DNA from: Candidatus Pelagibacterales bacterium
GTDB taxonomy: Bacteria > Pseudomonadota > Alphaproteobacteria > Pelagibacterales > Pelagibacteraceae
Reading direction: 5' to 3'
Assembly: GCA_016882185.1 (NCBI GenBank)
Contig: VHCC01000039.1
Span: forward strand, 1-7,053
Length of the DNA stretch: 7,053 nt
This document shows positions 1-5,901 of the stretch, one piece after another (the first letter of the stretch is position 1; every line of letters begins with the position of its first letter). The position numbers and the translations under genes are program-made. The notes below the pieces were generated by a model. It did no database searches, was not told the origin of the DNA, and saw nothing but the letters and a program-made list of their open reading frames with translations.

Positions 1-176
1 TTTAAATCTTCTAAAACCCTTAAATAATTTTTGGCATAACTTATTATTTCATTAAGGTTTGAGTATTCTTTTGAATTACTAACAAACTCATCTTTTTTAA
101 GATCAGGTTTTGCTAAAATACTTTCTAGCTCATTGAATCGACTTACGATGTTCTCAACTTTATCTATGGGGATCAT
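1..176 (-). CDS. prfA: Peptide chain release factor 1, N-terminal part (cut by window edge)
   Basis: Only the first 58 codons are inside the window; the gene runs off the left edge. The product begins MIPIDKVENIVSRFNELESI and continues through a charged helical segment, which matches the start of class I release factor RF1. In the family this region is the N-terminal helical domain; the PxT stop-codon recognition motif and the GGQ peptidyl-hydrolysis motif come later and are not visible here. RF1 reads UAA and UAG in the ribosomal A site and releases the finished protein. The ATG lies 6 bp after the ispG stop, so the gene is almost certainly the third cistron of a lysC-ispG-prfA transcript. 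No Shine-Dalgarno sequence precedes it. The RF1 call rests on a short N-terminus; RF2 is less likely because its N-terminal sequence differs. Confidence 0.85.
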   Translation of the reverse strand, partial: MIPIDKVENIVSRFNELESILAKPDLKKDEFVSNSKEYSNLNEIISYAKNYLRVLEDL

Positions 177-182
177 TTAAAT

Positions 183-1289
183 TTAAAGGGCTTGATTTCT
201 AATTTGCTCGGCTTTTTTTTCAACAAGACCTACGATGTGCTCAATAATTTTTTCACTCGGAACTTTATGATCTTGAAGACCTGATAAGTAAATCATATTG
301 TTTCCCTTACCTCCTCCCGTTAGACCAATATCTGTTTGCGATGCTTCACCTGGTCCATTTACAACACAGCCGATGATGGACAATGTCAAAGGCTCTTTAA
401 TATGTGATAACCTTTGCTCTAATATTTCAACTGTTTTAATAACCTCAAATGCTTGTCTTGCACAAGATGGGCAAGAAATTATTTTAACTCCTCGATTTTT
501 TAAATTTAAACTTTTTAATATCTCAAGTCCTGCTTTAACTTCATTTACTGGATCTGATGAAAGTGAAATTCTAATTGTATCACCAATCCCCTCACTTAAT
601 AACATTCCAATTCCAATTGAAGACTTAATTGTTCCTGCAAAATAACTACCGGCTTCTGTTATTCCAAGATGTAGTGGATAATCACATTTTTTAGAAAGCT
701 GTCTGTAAGCATTAACTGCTAAGAAAATATCAGAAGCTTTAACGCTTATTTTAAAATTAAAAAAATCTAAGTTTTCTAAAATTTTAATATTACGATCTGC
801 ACTTTCAACTAATGCCTCAGGACATGGCTCTTTATATTTTTCCAACAAATCTTGTTCAATGGACCCTCCATTAACCCCAATTCGAATTGAGCAATTAAAA
901 TCCTTTGCTGCTTTAACAATTTCTTTTACTCGATCTTTTGATCCAATGTTTCCAGGATTTATTCTAAGACAACTTGCGCCTGCTTCTGCAGCCTCAATTG
1001 CTCTTTTATAATGAAAATGAATATCTGCAACGATTGGAACGTTTGCATGTTTTACAATCTCTTTTAATGCTTTTGTAGACTCCTCATCTGGGCAAGAAAC
1101 TCTAACAATATCAGCTCCAGCTTCAGCAATTTGATTTATTTGTAAAATCGTTGCTTTTGCATCAGTTGTTAAAGTATTTGTCATAGATTGGACTGATATT
1201 GGGGCGTCACCACCAACATAAACGTTGCCGACTTTAATTTTTTTTGTCTTTCTTCTTTTAATTTCCCTAAAGGGTCTAATGCTACTCAT
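183..1289 (-). CDS. ispG: 4-hydroxy-3-methylbut-2-en-1-yl diphosphate synthase (IspG/GcpE)
   Basis: IspG is the [4Fe-4S] enzyme of the MEP pathway that reductively converts methylerythritol cyclodiphosphate to HMBPP, the penultimate step to IPP and DMAPP, in the cytoplasm. The 368-residue product matches the compact bacterial form (E. coli about 372). Seen in the sequence: an N-terminal TIM-barrel region with VGGDAPISVQSMTNT (25-39), VADIHFHYKRAIEA (87-100) and LRINPGNIG (108-116). The C-terminal reductase-like domain carries the cluster ligands: Cys273 and Cys276 in SCPSC, Cys308 in IIGCVVNGPGE, and Glu315 as the expected fourth ligand. All expected ligands are present, so the enzyme should be active. 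The large extra domain of plant and chlamydial forms is absent. The gene starts 5 bp after the lysC stop and ends 6 bp before prfA, so it is the middle cistron of a tight operon. The electron donor (flavodoxin or ferredoxin) cannot be told from this window. Confidence 0.97.
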   Translation of the reverse strand: MSSIRPFREIKRRKTKKIKVGNVYVGGDAPISVQSMTNTLTTDAKATILQINQIAEAGADIVRVSCPDEESTKALKEIVKHANVPIVADIHFHYKRAIEAAEAGASCLRINPGNIGSKDRVKEIVKAAKDFNCSIRIGVNGGSIEQDLLEKYKEPCPEALVESADRNIKILENLDFFNFKISVKASDIFLAVNAYRQLSKKCDYPLHLGITEAGSYFAGTIKSSIGIGMLLSEGIGDTIRISLSSDPVNEVKAGLEILKSLNLKNRGVKIISCPSCARQAFEVIKTVEILEQRLSHIKEPLTLSIIGCVVNGPGEASQTDIGLTGGGKGNNMIYLSGLQDHKVPSEKIIEHIVGLVEKKAEQIRNQAL

Positions 1290-1294
1290 AAAAT

Positions 1295-2506
1295 TTAATC
1301 TAAATCGAATGCTGTATGAATAGCAACCACAGCTTTTTGCGTTTGCATTTCATCTATTAAAACAGAAATTTTAATTTCTGAGGTTGATATCACTAAAATA
1401 TTTATATTTTGATCTGATAATGCTTTAAACATTTTAAAAGCAACACCTGGATGTGTAATCATTCCAGCTCCAACAATTGAAACTTTAGCAACCTTGTCAT
1501 CAAAATTAATTTTTTCAAATTTTAAATTACTATTTTTTTTTATAAGATTTACTGATTTATCTAAATCTTCTCTTTTAATAGTAAATGTAACATCAGTTTT
1601 TTTATTATCAGCCGATACGTTTTGTACAATCATATCAACGCTAATATTATTTTCATACAAAGGCTTAAAAATACTTGCTGCAATTCCTGGTCTGTCTTCA
1701 ACGCCAATTAAGGTTATTTTTGCATCATCTTTTGAATAGGCAACTCCAGTAATTACTTTATCGTATGAAATTTTATCATCACTTGTAATGCTTGTGCCTT
1801 CATTATTTGTAAAAGTTGAACGCACATGAATTTCTACATCATTCATCATTCCTTGCTGTACAGAATTACTTTGCATAACTTTTGCACCTAACGATGCCAT
1901 CTCCAACATCTCCTCATAGGAAATCTTATTAATTTTTTTTGCTTTAGGATTAATCGCAGGATTAGTTGTGTATACTCCATCTACATCTGTATAAATTTCA
2001 CAATAATCAGCTCCGATACATTTTGCTAAAGCTACCGCTGAGGCATCAGATCCACCTCTACCTAATGTTGAAAGTCTAAAATCTTTTGAAACTCCTTGAA
2101 ATCCTGGAACTACAGGAGTCTCGCCTTGCTCTAATGACTTGTTAAGTTTTGTAGTTTCTATTGAAACAATTCTTGAATTAGTATGAAAACCCTCTGTTAG
2201 AATTGGAATCTGCCAGCTTAACCATGATCTTGATTTAAGACCCATTTTTTTTAGGGCGCCTGCAAATAAAGTCGATGTCACCTGCTCACCTGTTGAAAGC
2301 AAAGCATCATATTCCTCAACATCAAAATTTTGATCTATTTCTTTCGATTTTTTTATTAAATCATTAGTAACGCCTGACATTGCAGATACCACCACCACAA
2401 CTTGATGACCTTCTTCAACCTTATTTTTAATAAGTTTTGCAGCGCTCAAAATTCTTTCTATATTTGCAACCGAGGTGCCACCAAACTTAACTACAATTTT
2501 ACTCAT
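1295..2506 (-). CDS. lysC: Aspartokinase (aspartate kinase) with two C-terminal ACT domains
   Basis: Aspartokinase phosphorylates L-aspartate with ATP to give 4-phospho-L-aspartate, the committed step toward lysine, diaminopimelate, threonine, methionine and isoleucine. The 403-residue product has an amino-acid-kinase domain over about residues 1-245: KFGGTSV (7-13), SAMSGVTNDL (41-50), STGEQ (71-75), GRGGSDASA (149-157) and YTDVDGVYTTNP (172-183). Two ACT domains follow at about 262-335 (including GIAASIFKPL and VDMIVQNVS) and about 340-403 (including GVAFKMFKAL and ISTSEIKISVLI). This is the monofunctional layout, with no homoserine dehydrogenase fused. In the family, ACT domains bind lysine and/or threonine for feedback inhibition; which effector acts here is not readable. 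It is the first gene of a run leading into ispG and is divergent from ubiG. The ATG start is supported by the family-typical SKIVVKFGGTSV beginning. Confidence 0.97.
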   Translation of the reverse strand: MSKIVVKFGGTSVANIERILSAAKLIKNKVEEGHQVVVVVSAMSGVTNDLIKKSKEIDQNFDVEEYDALLSTGEQVTSTLFAGALKKMGLKSRSWLSWQIPILTEGFHTNSRIVSIETTKLNKSLEQGETPVVPGFQGVSKDFRLSTLGRGGSDASAVALAKCIGADYCEIYTDVDGVYTTNPAINPKAKKINKISYEEMLEMASLGAKVMQSNSVQQGMMNDVEIHVRSTFTNNEGTSITSDDKISYDKVITGVAYSKDDAKITLIGVEDRPGIAASIFKPLYENNISVDMIVQNVSADNKKTDVTFTIKREDLDKSVNLIKKNSNLKFEKINFDDKVAKVSIVGAGMITHPGVAFKMFKALSDQNINILVISTSEIKISVLIDEMQTQKAVVAIHTAFDLD

Positions 2507-2515
2507 GAAAGCTAA

Positions 2516-2544
2516 TTAATATCTTAAAAATTTAGATTTATAAT
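2516..2544 (+). promoter_or_regulatory. Candidate sigma-70-type promoter for ubiG
   Basis: In the 67 bp between the divergent lysC and ubiG starts, a perfect -10 hexamer TATAAT lies at 2539-2544, with TTAATA (4 of 6 matches to TTGACA) at 2516-2521 after a 17 bp spacer. It ends 29 bp before the ubiG ATG, a plausible distance. The region is nearly all A/T, so a chance match is possible. No equally good promoter for lysC was found on the other strand of this gap. Confidence 0.45.
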
Positions 2545-2573
2545 TACTCCTATGTTAAATATTTCGCAACAAA

Positions 2574-3314
2574 ATGAACATAGATAATAAAAATAATCCA
2601 ACAGCCGATATTCAGGAAATAAATAAATTCTCAAAAATGGCTTCTGAATGGTGGGATCCAAATGGAAAATTTGGACCGCTTCATAAATTTAATCCTATTA
2701 GACAAGAATATTTAGTTGATAAAATTAAAAATCATTTTGGAATTTTACCGAATGGCCCTTATCCATTTAAAAACTTAAAATTATTAGATGTTGGATGTGG
2801 TGGTGGATTAATTGCAGAACCCATGACGAGACTTGGTGCAAAGGTAACTGGTATCGATGCTTCTGAAAAAAACATTAATGTTGCAAAATTTCACGCTGAA
2901 CAAATGGATTTGAAAATTAATTATTTAACAACAACTCCTGAAAATTTAAATGAACAGTTTGATGTTATTTTATGTTTAGAAATTATTGAGCATGTTGCAG
3001 ATGTAGATTTATTTATTCAATCTTGTGCTAAATTATTGAAAAAAAATGGGATTATATTTTTTGCAACACTTAATAGAACAGCTAAGTCATTTTTATTTGC
3101 AATTGTTGGGGCTGAATATATATTAAATTGGCTACCTAAAGGAACCCATAATTGGAATAAATTTTTAAAACCTAGTGAAGTCATTTCAACAGCTTTAAAA
3201 TATCAATTGGAATTTAAAGAAAAAATAGGTTTTAAATTTAATATTTTTTCAAGGGAGTGGCAAAAAAGTAAAGATATGGATGTTAACTACGCAGTAAGTT
3301 TTAAAAAAAATTAA
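2574..3314 (+). CDS. ubiG: Ubiquinone biosynthesis O-methyltransferase UbiG
   Basis: UbiG is a class I SAM-dependent methyltransferase that carries out both O-methylations of the ubiquinone ring, on the polyprenyl-benzenediol and demethylubiquinol intermediates, at the cytoplasmic membrane face. The 246-residue product has the family-typical opening EINKFSKMASEWWDPNGKFG (15-34) and PLHKFNPIRQEYL (35-47). SAM-binding motif I is LLDVGCGGGLIAEP (70-83), an acidic ribose contact lies in VTGIDAS (91-97), and LCLEIIEHV (133-141) and FATLNRT (163-169) follow. The segment after this (about 171-189, FLFAIVGAEYILNWLPKGT) is the hydrophobic stretch linked to membrane association in UbiG. The length fits the family (about 240-250). 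The ATG at 2574 precedes the conserved N-terminal motif without excess, and no Shine-Dalgarno sequence is present. It is divergent from lysC and convergent with the DUF1178 gene, whose stop it overlaps by 4 bp. Confidence 0.96.
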   Translation: MNIDNKNNPTADIQEINKFSKMASEWWDPNGKFGPLHKFNPIRQEYLVDKIKNHFGILPNGPYPFKNLKLLDVGCGGGLIAEPMTRLGAKVTGIDASEKNINVAKFHAEQMDLKINYLTTTPENLNEQFDVILCLEIIEHVADVDLFIQSCAKLLKKNGIIFFATLNRTAKSFLFAIVGAEYILNWLPKGTHNWNKFLKPSEVISTALKYQLEFKEKIGFKFNIFSREWQKSKDMDVNYAVSFKKN

Positions 3315-3745
3315 GCGTTTTCTTTTGGAACCCAAGGAATAGTTGCAACATCAATTCCTTCCTCTTGTAACTCTTTAGTTTCTTCTAAAGTTGCATTGCC
3401 ATAGATATTTCTTTTTTGTTTTTTATCATAATGAATGGATCTAACTTCAGATACAAACTTATCACCTACATAATCAGCATTTTTTGCAACATAATCATTT
3501 AACTCTCTAATTTTACTTTTCACATTTTTAAAAAATTCTTTTTTCTGCTCAGTATCTTTTTGAGTTGTAGATGTTTTAGAAGTTGCAACGCTTGGAGCCA
3601 TTATACTTTTTTTTACAGTTTTTGAGCTTCCACAAACGTAGCAATTAATTAAATTCTTCTTAAGTAATTTTTCATATTCACTAGAATTTTGAAACCAACT
3701 TTCAAAAGTCTCACCACATGAACATTCAAGATTATATTTAATCAT
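3311..3745 (-). CDS. DUF1178 family protein, putative zinc-binding, function unknown
   Basis: The 144-residue product matches the DUF1178 family of proteobacteria, whose biochemical role is not established. Visible in the sequence: an N-terminal knuckle with Cys8 and Cys10 (ECSCG) and Cys35 and Cys38 (NCYVCG), arranged like a four-cysteine zinc site. A KKSIMAPSV segment (45-53) follows, then a polar, Ser/Thr/Lys-rich linker (about 54-72). The conserved C-terminal half holds YVGDKFVSEVRSIHY (92-106), IYGNATLEE (114-122) and a terminal IPWVPK (136-141). No signal peptide or membrane segment is seen, so it is probably cytoplasmic. It is convergent with ubiG, sharing the TTAA stop overlap, and lies 38 bp after the lipoprotein gene. 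Adjacency of DUF1178 to ubiG and lysC recurs in alphaproteobacteria, from general knowledge. A GAG just before the ATG is the only hint of a Shine-Dalgarno sequence in the window. Confidence 0.88.
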   Translation of the reverse strand: MIKYNLECSCGETFESWFQNSSEYEKLLKKNLINCYVCGSSKTVKKSIMAPSVATSKTSTTQKDTEQKKEFFKNVKSKIRELNDYVAKNADYVGDKFVSEVRSIHYDKKQKRNIYGNATLEETKELQEEGIDVATIPWVPKENA

Positions 3746-3768
3746 ATCTCTAATGTAGGTACGTTCAT
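3742..3768 (-). other. Nine-codon leader-like frame overlapping the DUF1178 start (ATGA)
   Basis: In the 38 bp gap before the DUF1178 gene, an ATG at 3768 opens a short frame encoding MNVPTLEI. Its TGA overlaps the DUF1178 ATG in an ATGA arrangement. This could act as a translational-coupling leader in a genome with poor Shine-Dalgarno signals, or be the leftover tail of a gene that once abutted DUF1178. It could equally be chance, since a frame this short is common. No function is assigned. Confidence 0.2.
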
Positions 3769-3783
3769 GTTAATTTCAATATG

Positions 3784-4341
3784 TTAATTTTTATTGAAGA
3801 ATAGAATTACTTTGCCCAAGGTAATTCCAAATTTAGACATGGTTGCAATATTCACTAAATAATTATTATCTTGTAAAAACATCCAATCATCAAAACTTAC
3901 TTTATATTTACTGTTACCGATTTGCAGTGCAAAATCATACTTCCAGTTAAAAGCATTGCCAGAAGTTGCCCCCGATGCAAGACCTATAACTCCATCTGCA
4001 TACCCTTGATATTGATTGGCGCCAATTTTTTCTAACTTCCACTCACGGTATTCCTTAGTGCCATCATCGTAAATAAAATTTTCTTTCATCACTAAGTATT
4101 TTCCATCCCAAGTTCCATCAATATCTACTTTAAAACTTTTTTTAATGTTACCAAATCGATCTTCAAATACACCGCGCGCCACAGTTTTTCCTTTAAAATA
4201 TTCCTCTAGTTTAAATACAGGTTTATTATTTTGAAATTGTTCTAATTTCATAGATGAAGAACATTGTGTTACACTAAAAAAAACAAAAAATATAAATAAT
4301 ATTTTAAGATTTTTATTTAAAAATTTTGTAATAATTTTCAT
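3784..4341 (-). CDS. DUF3833 family putative lipoprotein
   Basis: The 185-residue product begins with a basic N-terminus (Lys2, 6, 10, 13) and a hydrophobic core (about 14-25). It then reaches a lipobox-like V-T-Q-C with the candidate lipidated Cys27, followed by Ser-Ser-Ser. Gln at -1 is unusual for signal peptidase II sites, which prefer Gly, Ala or Ser. The body matches DUF3833: FKLEEYFKGKTVARGVFEDR, then DIDGTWDGKYLVMKENFIYDDG, a W-rich core and a GNAFNWKYDF region. This is a predicted beta-rich envelope protein of unknown function. A Ser at +2 would favour outer-membrane sorting. I chose the ATG at 4341; a TTG at 4353 would add four residues, but the ATG gives a normal signal peptide and a shorter overlap. 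Even so, the first 29 bases overlap the 3' end of the Nudix gene in another frame, which suggests translational coupling. No later start would keep the signal peptide. Confidence 0.82.
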   Translation of the reverse strand: MKIITKFLNKNLKILFIFFVFFSVTQCSSSMKLEQFQNNKPVFKLEEYFKGKTVARGVFEDRFGNIKKSFKVDIDGTWDGKYLVMKENFIYDDGTKEYREWKLEKIGANQYQGYADGVIGLASGATSGNAFNWKYDFALQIGNSKYKVSFDDWMFLQDNNYLVNIATMSKFGITLGKVILFFNKN

Positions 4342-4723
4342 AAATTCTATCAAAAATAATCTGACTACCTGGTAAATATTTAAACTGTTTAATCTCTTTG
4401 CGATTTAACCAGCGCAATTGTTGTTTTTCTTTAAGTTTAATCTTTCCTGTCCAAAATTCTACCAGATAAATCATCATTATAATTACAGTATTTTTATAAC
4501 GATGAGTAACAAGATCAATATTATCTAAATTGTCTTTTTCTATAGTAACGCCTATTTCCTCATATAATTCTCTCACTGCACAATCCTCGAAAGACTCGTG
4601 GGTTAATAATTTTCCCCCTGGTAGTTCCCAATATCCACTTAAAAATTTACCTTCAGGTCTGCTAGTAATTAAAATCATATTGGATTTTTTAAGCAAACAA
4701 CATGAGACAAAAGTTTTTTTCAT
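4313..4723 (-). CDS. Nudix hydrolase, MutT-like (probable nucleotide-pool sanitation)
   Basis: The 136-residue product is a single Nudix domain. The Nudix box G-x5-E-x7-R-E-U-x-E-E-x-G-U is complete: Gly37, Glu43, Arg51, Glu52, Glu55, Glu56 and Gly58. Glu52, Glu55 and Glu56 are the expected metal-binding and catalytic acids. The lead-in RPEGKFLSGYWELPGGK (22-38) is typical of MutT/8-oxo-dGTP diphosphatase proteins, which hydrolyse oxidised dGTP to the monophosphate and prevent mutations. However, the C-terminal segment that in E. coli MutT carries the base-recognising Asn119 (PPANEP) reads KYLPGSQIIF here, so the exact substrate is uncertain and I withhold the mutT symbol. The length is normal (MutT about 129). 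It is the first gene of a probable mutT-like, lipoprotein, DUF1178 transcript, and its 3' end overlaps the lipoprotein gene by 29 bp. Its ATG is 73 bp from the divergent alkene reductase ATG. No Shine-Dalgarno sequence is seen. Confidence 0.88.
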   Translation of the reverse strand: MKKTFVSCCLLKKSNMILITSRPEGKFLSGYWELPGGKLLTHESFEDCAVRELYEEIGVTIEKDNLDNIDLVTHRYKNTVIIMMIYLVEFWTGKIKLKEKQQLRWLNRKEIKQFKYLPGSQIIFDRIYENYYKIFK

Positions 4724-4736
4724 AAATATGCAACTA

Positions 4737-4765
4737 TAGCATAATTGACATTCCTCACTATGCTA
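4737..4765. promoter_or_regulatory. Inverted repeat spanning the -35 box, candidate operator
   Basis: TAGCATA at 4737-4743 and its exact reverse complement TATGCTA at 4759-4765 are separated by 15 bp. Their centres are 22 bp apart, about two helical turns. The arms flank the TTGACA hexamer of the reductase promoter and the right arm lies in its spacer, where a dimeric repressor would block RNA polymerase. A 7 bp repeat in a short AT-rich gap can also arise by chance, and no regulator gene is encoded in the window. Confidence 0.35.
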
Positions 4766-4773
4766 CTTATATA
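4745..4773 (+). promoter_or_regulatory. Probable sigma-70-type promoter for the alkene reductase gene
   Basis: A perfect consensus -35 TTGACA (4745-4750) is followed after exactly 17 bp by TATATA (4768-4773, 4 of 6 matches to TATAAT). An overlapping TATAAC (4770-4775, 5 of 6) has a less ideal 19 bp spacer. Transcription would start near 4780 and leave a leader of about 16 nt before the ATG at 4797. This is the most convincing promoter in the window and the only full-consensus -35 I recognised between genes. Confidence 0.6.
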
Positions 4774-4796
4774 ACATTTCAATCTAACAAAAACAT

Positions 4797-5897
4797 ATGC
4801 CAACAATCTTTGACAATTTAAAATTAGGTAATCTTACTCTTCCAAATAGAATTATTATGGCTCCGCTTACAAGGATGCGAAGTAAACAGCCAGGCAATAT
4901 TCCTTGGGAATTAAATGCAACTTATTATGCACAACGAGCATCTGCAGGATTTATTTTAACAGAAGCAACACAAGTTTCTCAACAAGGTCAGGGCTATCCT
5001 GGAACTCCTGGAATTCACAGTAAAGAACAAGTGCAAGGATGGAAGTTAGTAACTGATGCAGTTCATAAAAATGGAGGTCATATTTTTTTACAGTTGTGGC
5101 ATGTGGGAAGAATTTCTCACTCATCTCATCAACCCAATAATAGTTTACCCGTTGCACCATCTGCAATAGCTGCAAAAAATTCTGGAACATTTACCGCTGA
5201 TTGGAAACCAACTGCTATTTTAACTCCACGAGCATTAGAAGCGTCTGAGCTTCCAGGAATTATTCAAGATTATGTAAATGCTGCAAAAAATGCAAAGGAC
5301 GCTGGTTTTGATGGGGTGGAAGTTCATATGGCAAATGGATATTTGCTCGATGAATTTTTGCAAGATGGAAGTAATAAAAGAACAGATGAATTTGGTGGTT
5401 CCATTCAAAATAGAGTTAAATTTCCAATGCAAGTATTAGATGCTGTTATTAATGTTTTTGGAAAAGATAGAGTTGGCGTGAGGCTTTCTCCCTATGGAAC
5501 ATTTAATGATATGAGCGACTCTAATCCTATTGAATTATTTACCCATGTAATTGATCAATTAAATCAAAGACAAATTGCATTTCTTGATATGATTGAACCT
5601 AGAGCAACATCTGCTGGAGGTGGTGATGATGTAAATGAAAATGCACCATCTACCACTAAATTATTTAGAAAAAAATTTAAAGGAATCTTTATCTCTGCTG
5701 GTGGCTATAAGACGGAGGATGCAAAAAAAGCAATTGAAACTGACGAAGTGGATGCTGTGGCATTTGGAAGAATTTTTATCGCAAATCCAGATTTACCAAA
5801 ACGCATTAAAAACAATGCACCATTAAATCCTTATAACCGTGCAACATTTTATGGTGGTAATGAAAAAGGTTATACGGATTATCCAGCACTAAGCTAA
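4797..5897 (+). CDS. Alkene reductase, Old Yellow Enzyme family (NemA/XenB-like)
   Basis: A flavin (FMN) TIM-barrel oxidoreductase that uses NAD(P)H to reduce activated C=C bonds such as enones and maleimides, and often nitro compounds or nitrate esters; it is cytoplasmic. The 366-residue product fits classical OYEs (about 360-370). Seen: LTLPNRIIMAPLTRMRS (13-29) with the flavin-site Thr25; FILTEATQVSQQGQGYPGTPGI (52-73); LQLWHVGRISH (99-109); and VEVHMANGYLLDEFLQDGSN (175-193). The last holds the His177/Asn180 substrate-anchoring pair and Tyr182, the expected proton donor. VGVRLSP (226-232) with Arg229, ISAGGYK (299-305) and AFGRIFIANPDLP (322-334) complete the flavin phosphate pocket. The residue after His177 is Met, where relatives usually have Gly. 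Physiological substrates of this family are rarely known, so nemA is not assigned. The gene has its own promoter, with a possible operator, and ends 4 bp from the convergent metal exporter gene. No Shine-Dalgarno sequence is seen. Confidence 0.93.
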   Translation: MPTIFDNLKLGNLTLPNRIIMAPLTRMRSKQPGNIPWELNATYYAQRASAGFILTEATQVSQQGQGYPGTPGIHSKEQVQGWKLVTDAVHKNGGHIFLQLWHVGRISHSSHQPNNSLPVAPSAIAAKNSGTFTADWKPTAILTPRALEASELPGIIQDYVNAAKNAKDAGFDGVEVHMANGYLLDEFLQDGSNKRTDEFGGSIQNRVKFPMQVLDAVINVFGKDRVGVRLSPYGTFNDMSDSNPIELFTHVIDQLNQRQIAFLDMIEPRATSAGGGDDVNENAPSTTKLFRKKFKGIFISAGGYKTEDAKKAIETDEVDAVAFGRIFIANPDLPKRIKNNAPLNPYNRATFYGGNEKGYTDYPALS

Positions 5898-5901
5898 AAT
5901 C

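Noticed and set aside
298..645. Open frame on the plus strand opposite ispG, 115 codons
   Set aside because: It lies fully antisense to a clearly conserved ispG, shows no recognisable motif, and is explained by the rarity of stops opposite a conserved gene.
1494..1739. Open frame on the plus strand opposite the lysC ACT domains, 81 codons
   Set aside because: It is antisense to an intact, family-typical aspartokinase; the hydrophobic translation follows from A/T-rich complement codons.
3301..3327. A-run and T-run around the ubiG/DUF1178 stops as a possible bidirectional terminator
   Set aside because: The only pairing is A-U with no G-C stem, so it does not qualify as an intrinsic terminator; such runs are expected at this base composition.
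4342..4353. TTG at 4353 as an alternative start for the DUF3833 lipoprotein, adding MIEF
   Set aside because: The in-frame ATG at 4341 gives a normal basic signal-peptide start and less overlap with the Nudix gene.
4530..4739. Open frame on the plus strand opposite the Nudix box, 69 codons
   Set aside because: The minus-strand frame carries the complete Nudix signature; this one has no family features.
4951..5432. Two minus-strand open frames (4951-5190 and 5235-5432) opposite the alkene reductase gene
   Set aside because: Both are antisense to well-conserved OYE active-site motifs and have no recognisable content.
5635..5826. Plus-strand frame shifted within the alkene reductase gene, 63 codons
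   Set aside because: It overlaps the conserved flavin-phosphate-binding region of the reductase in another frame, with no separate start signal.
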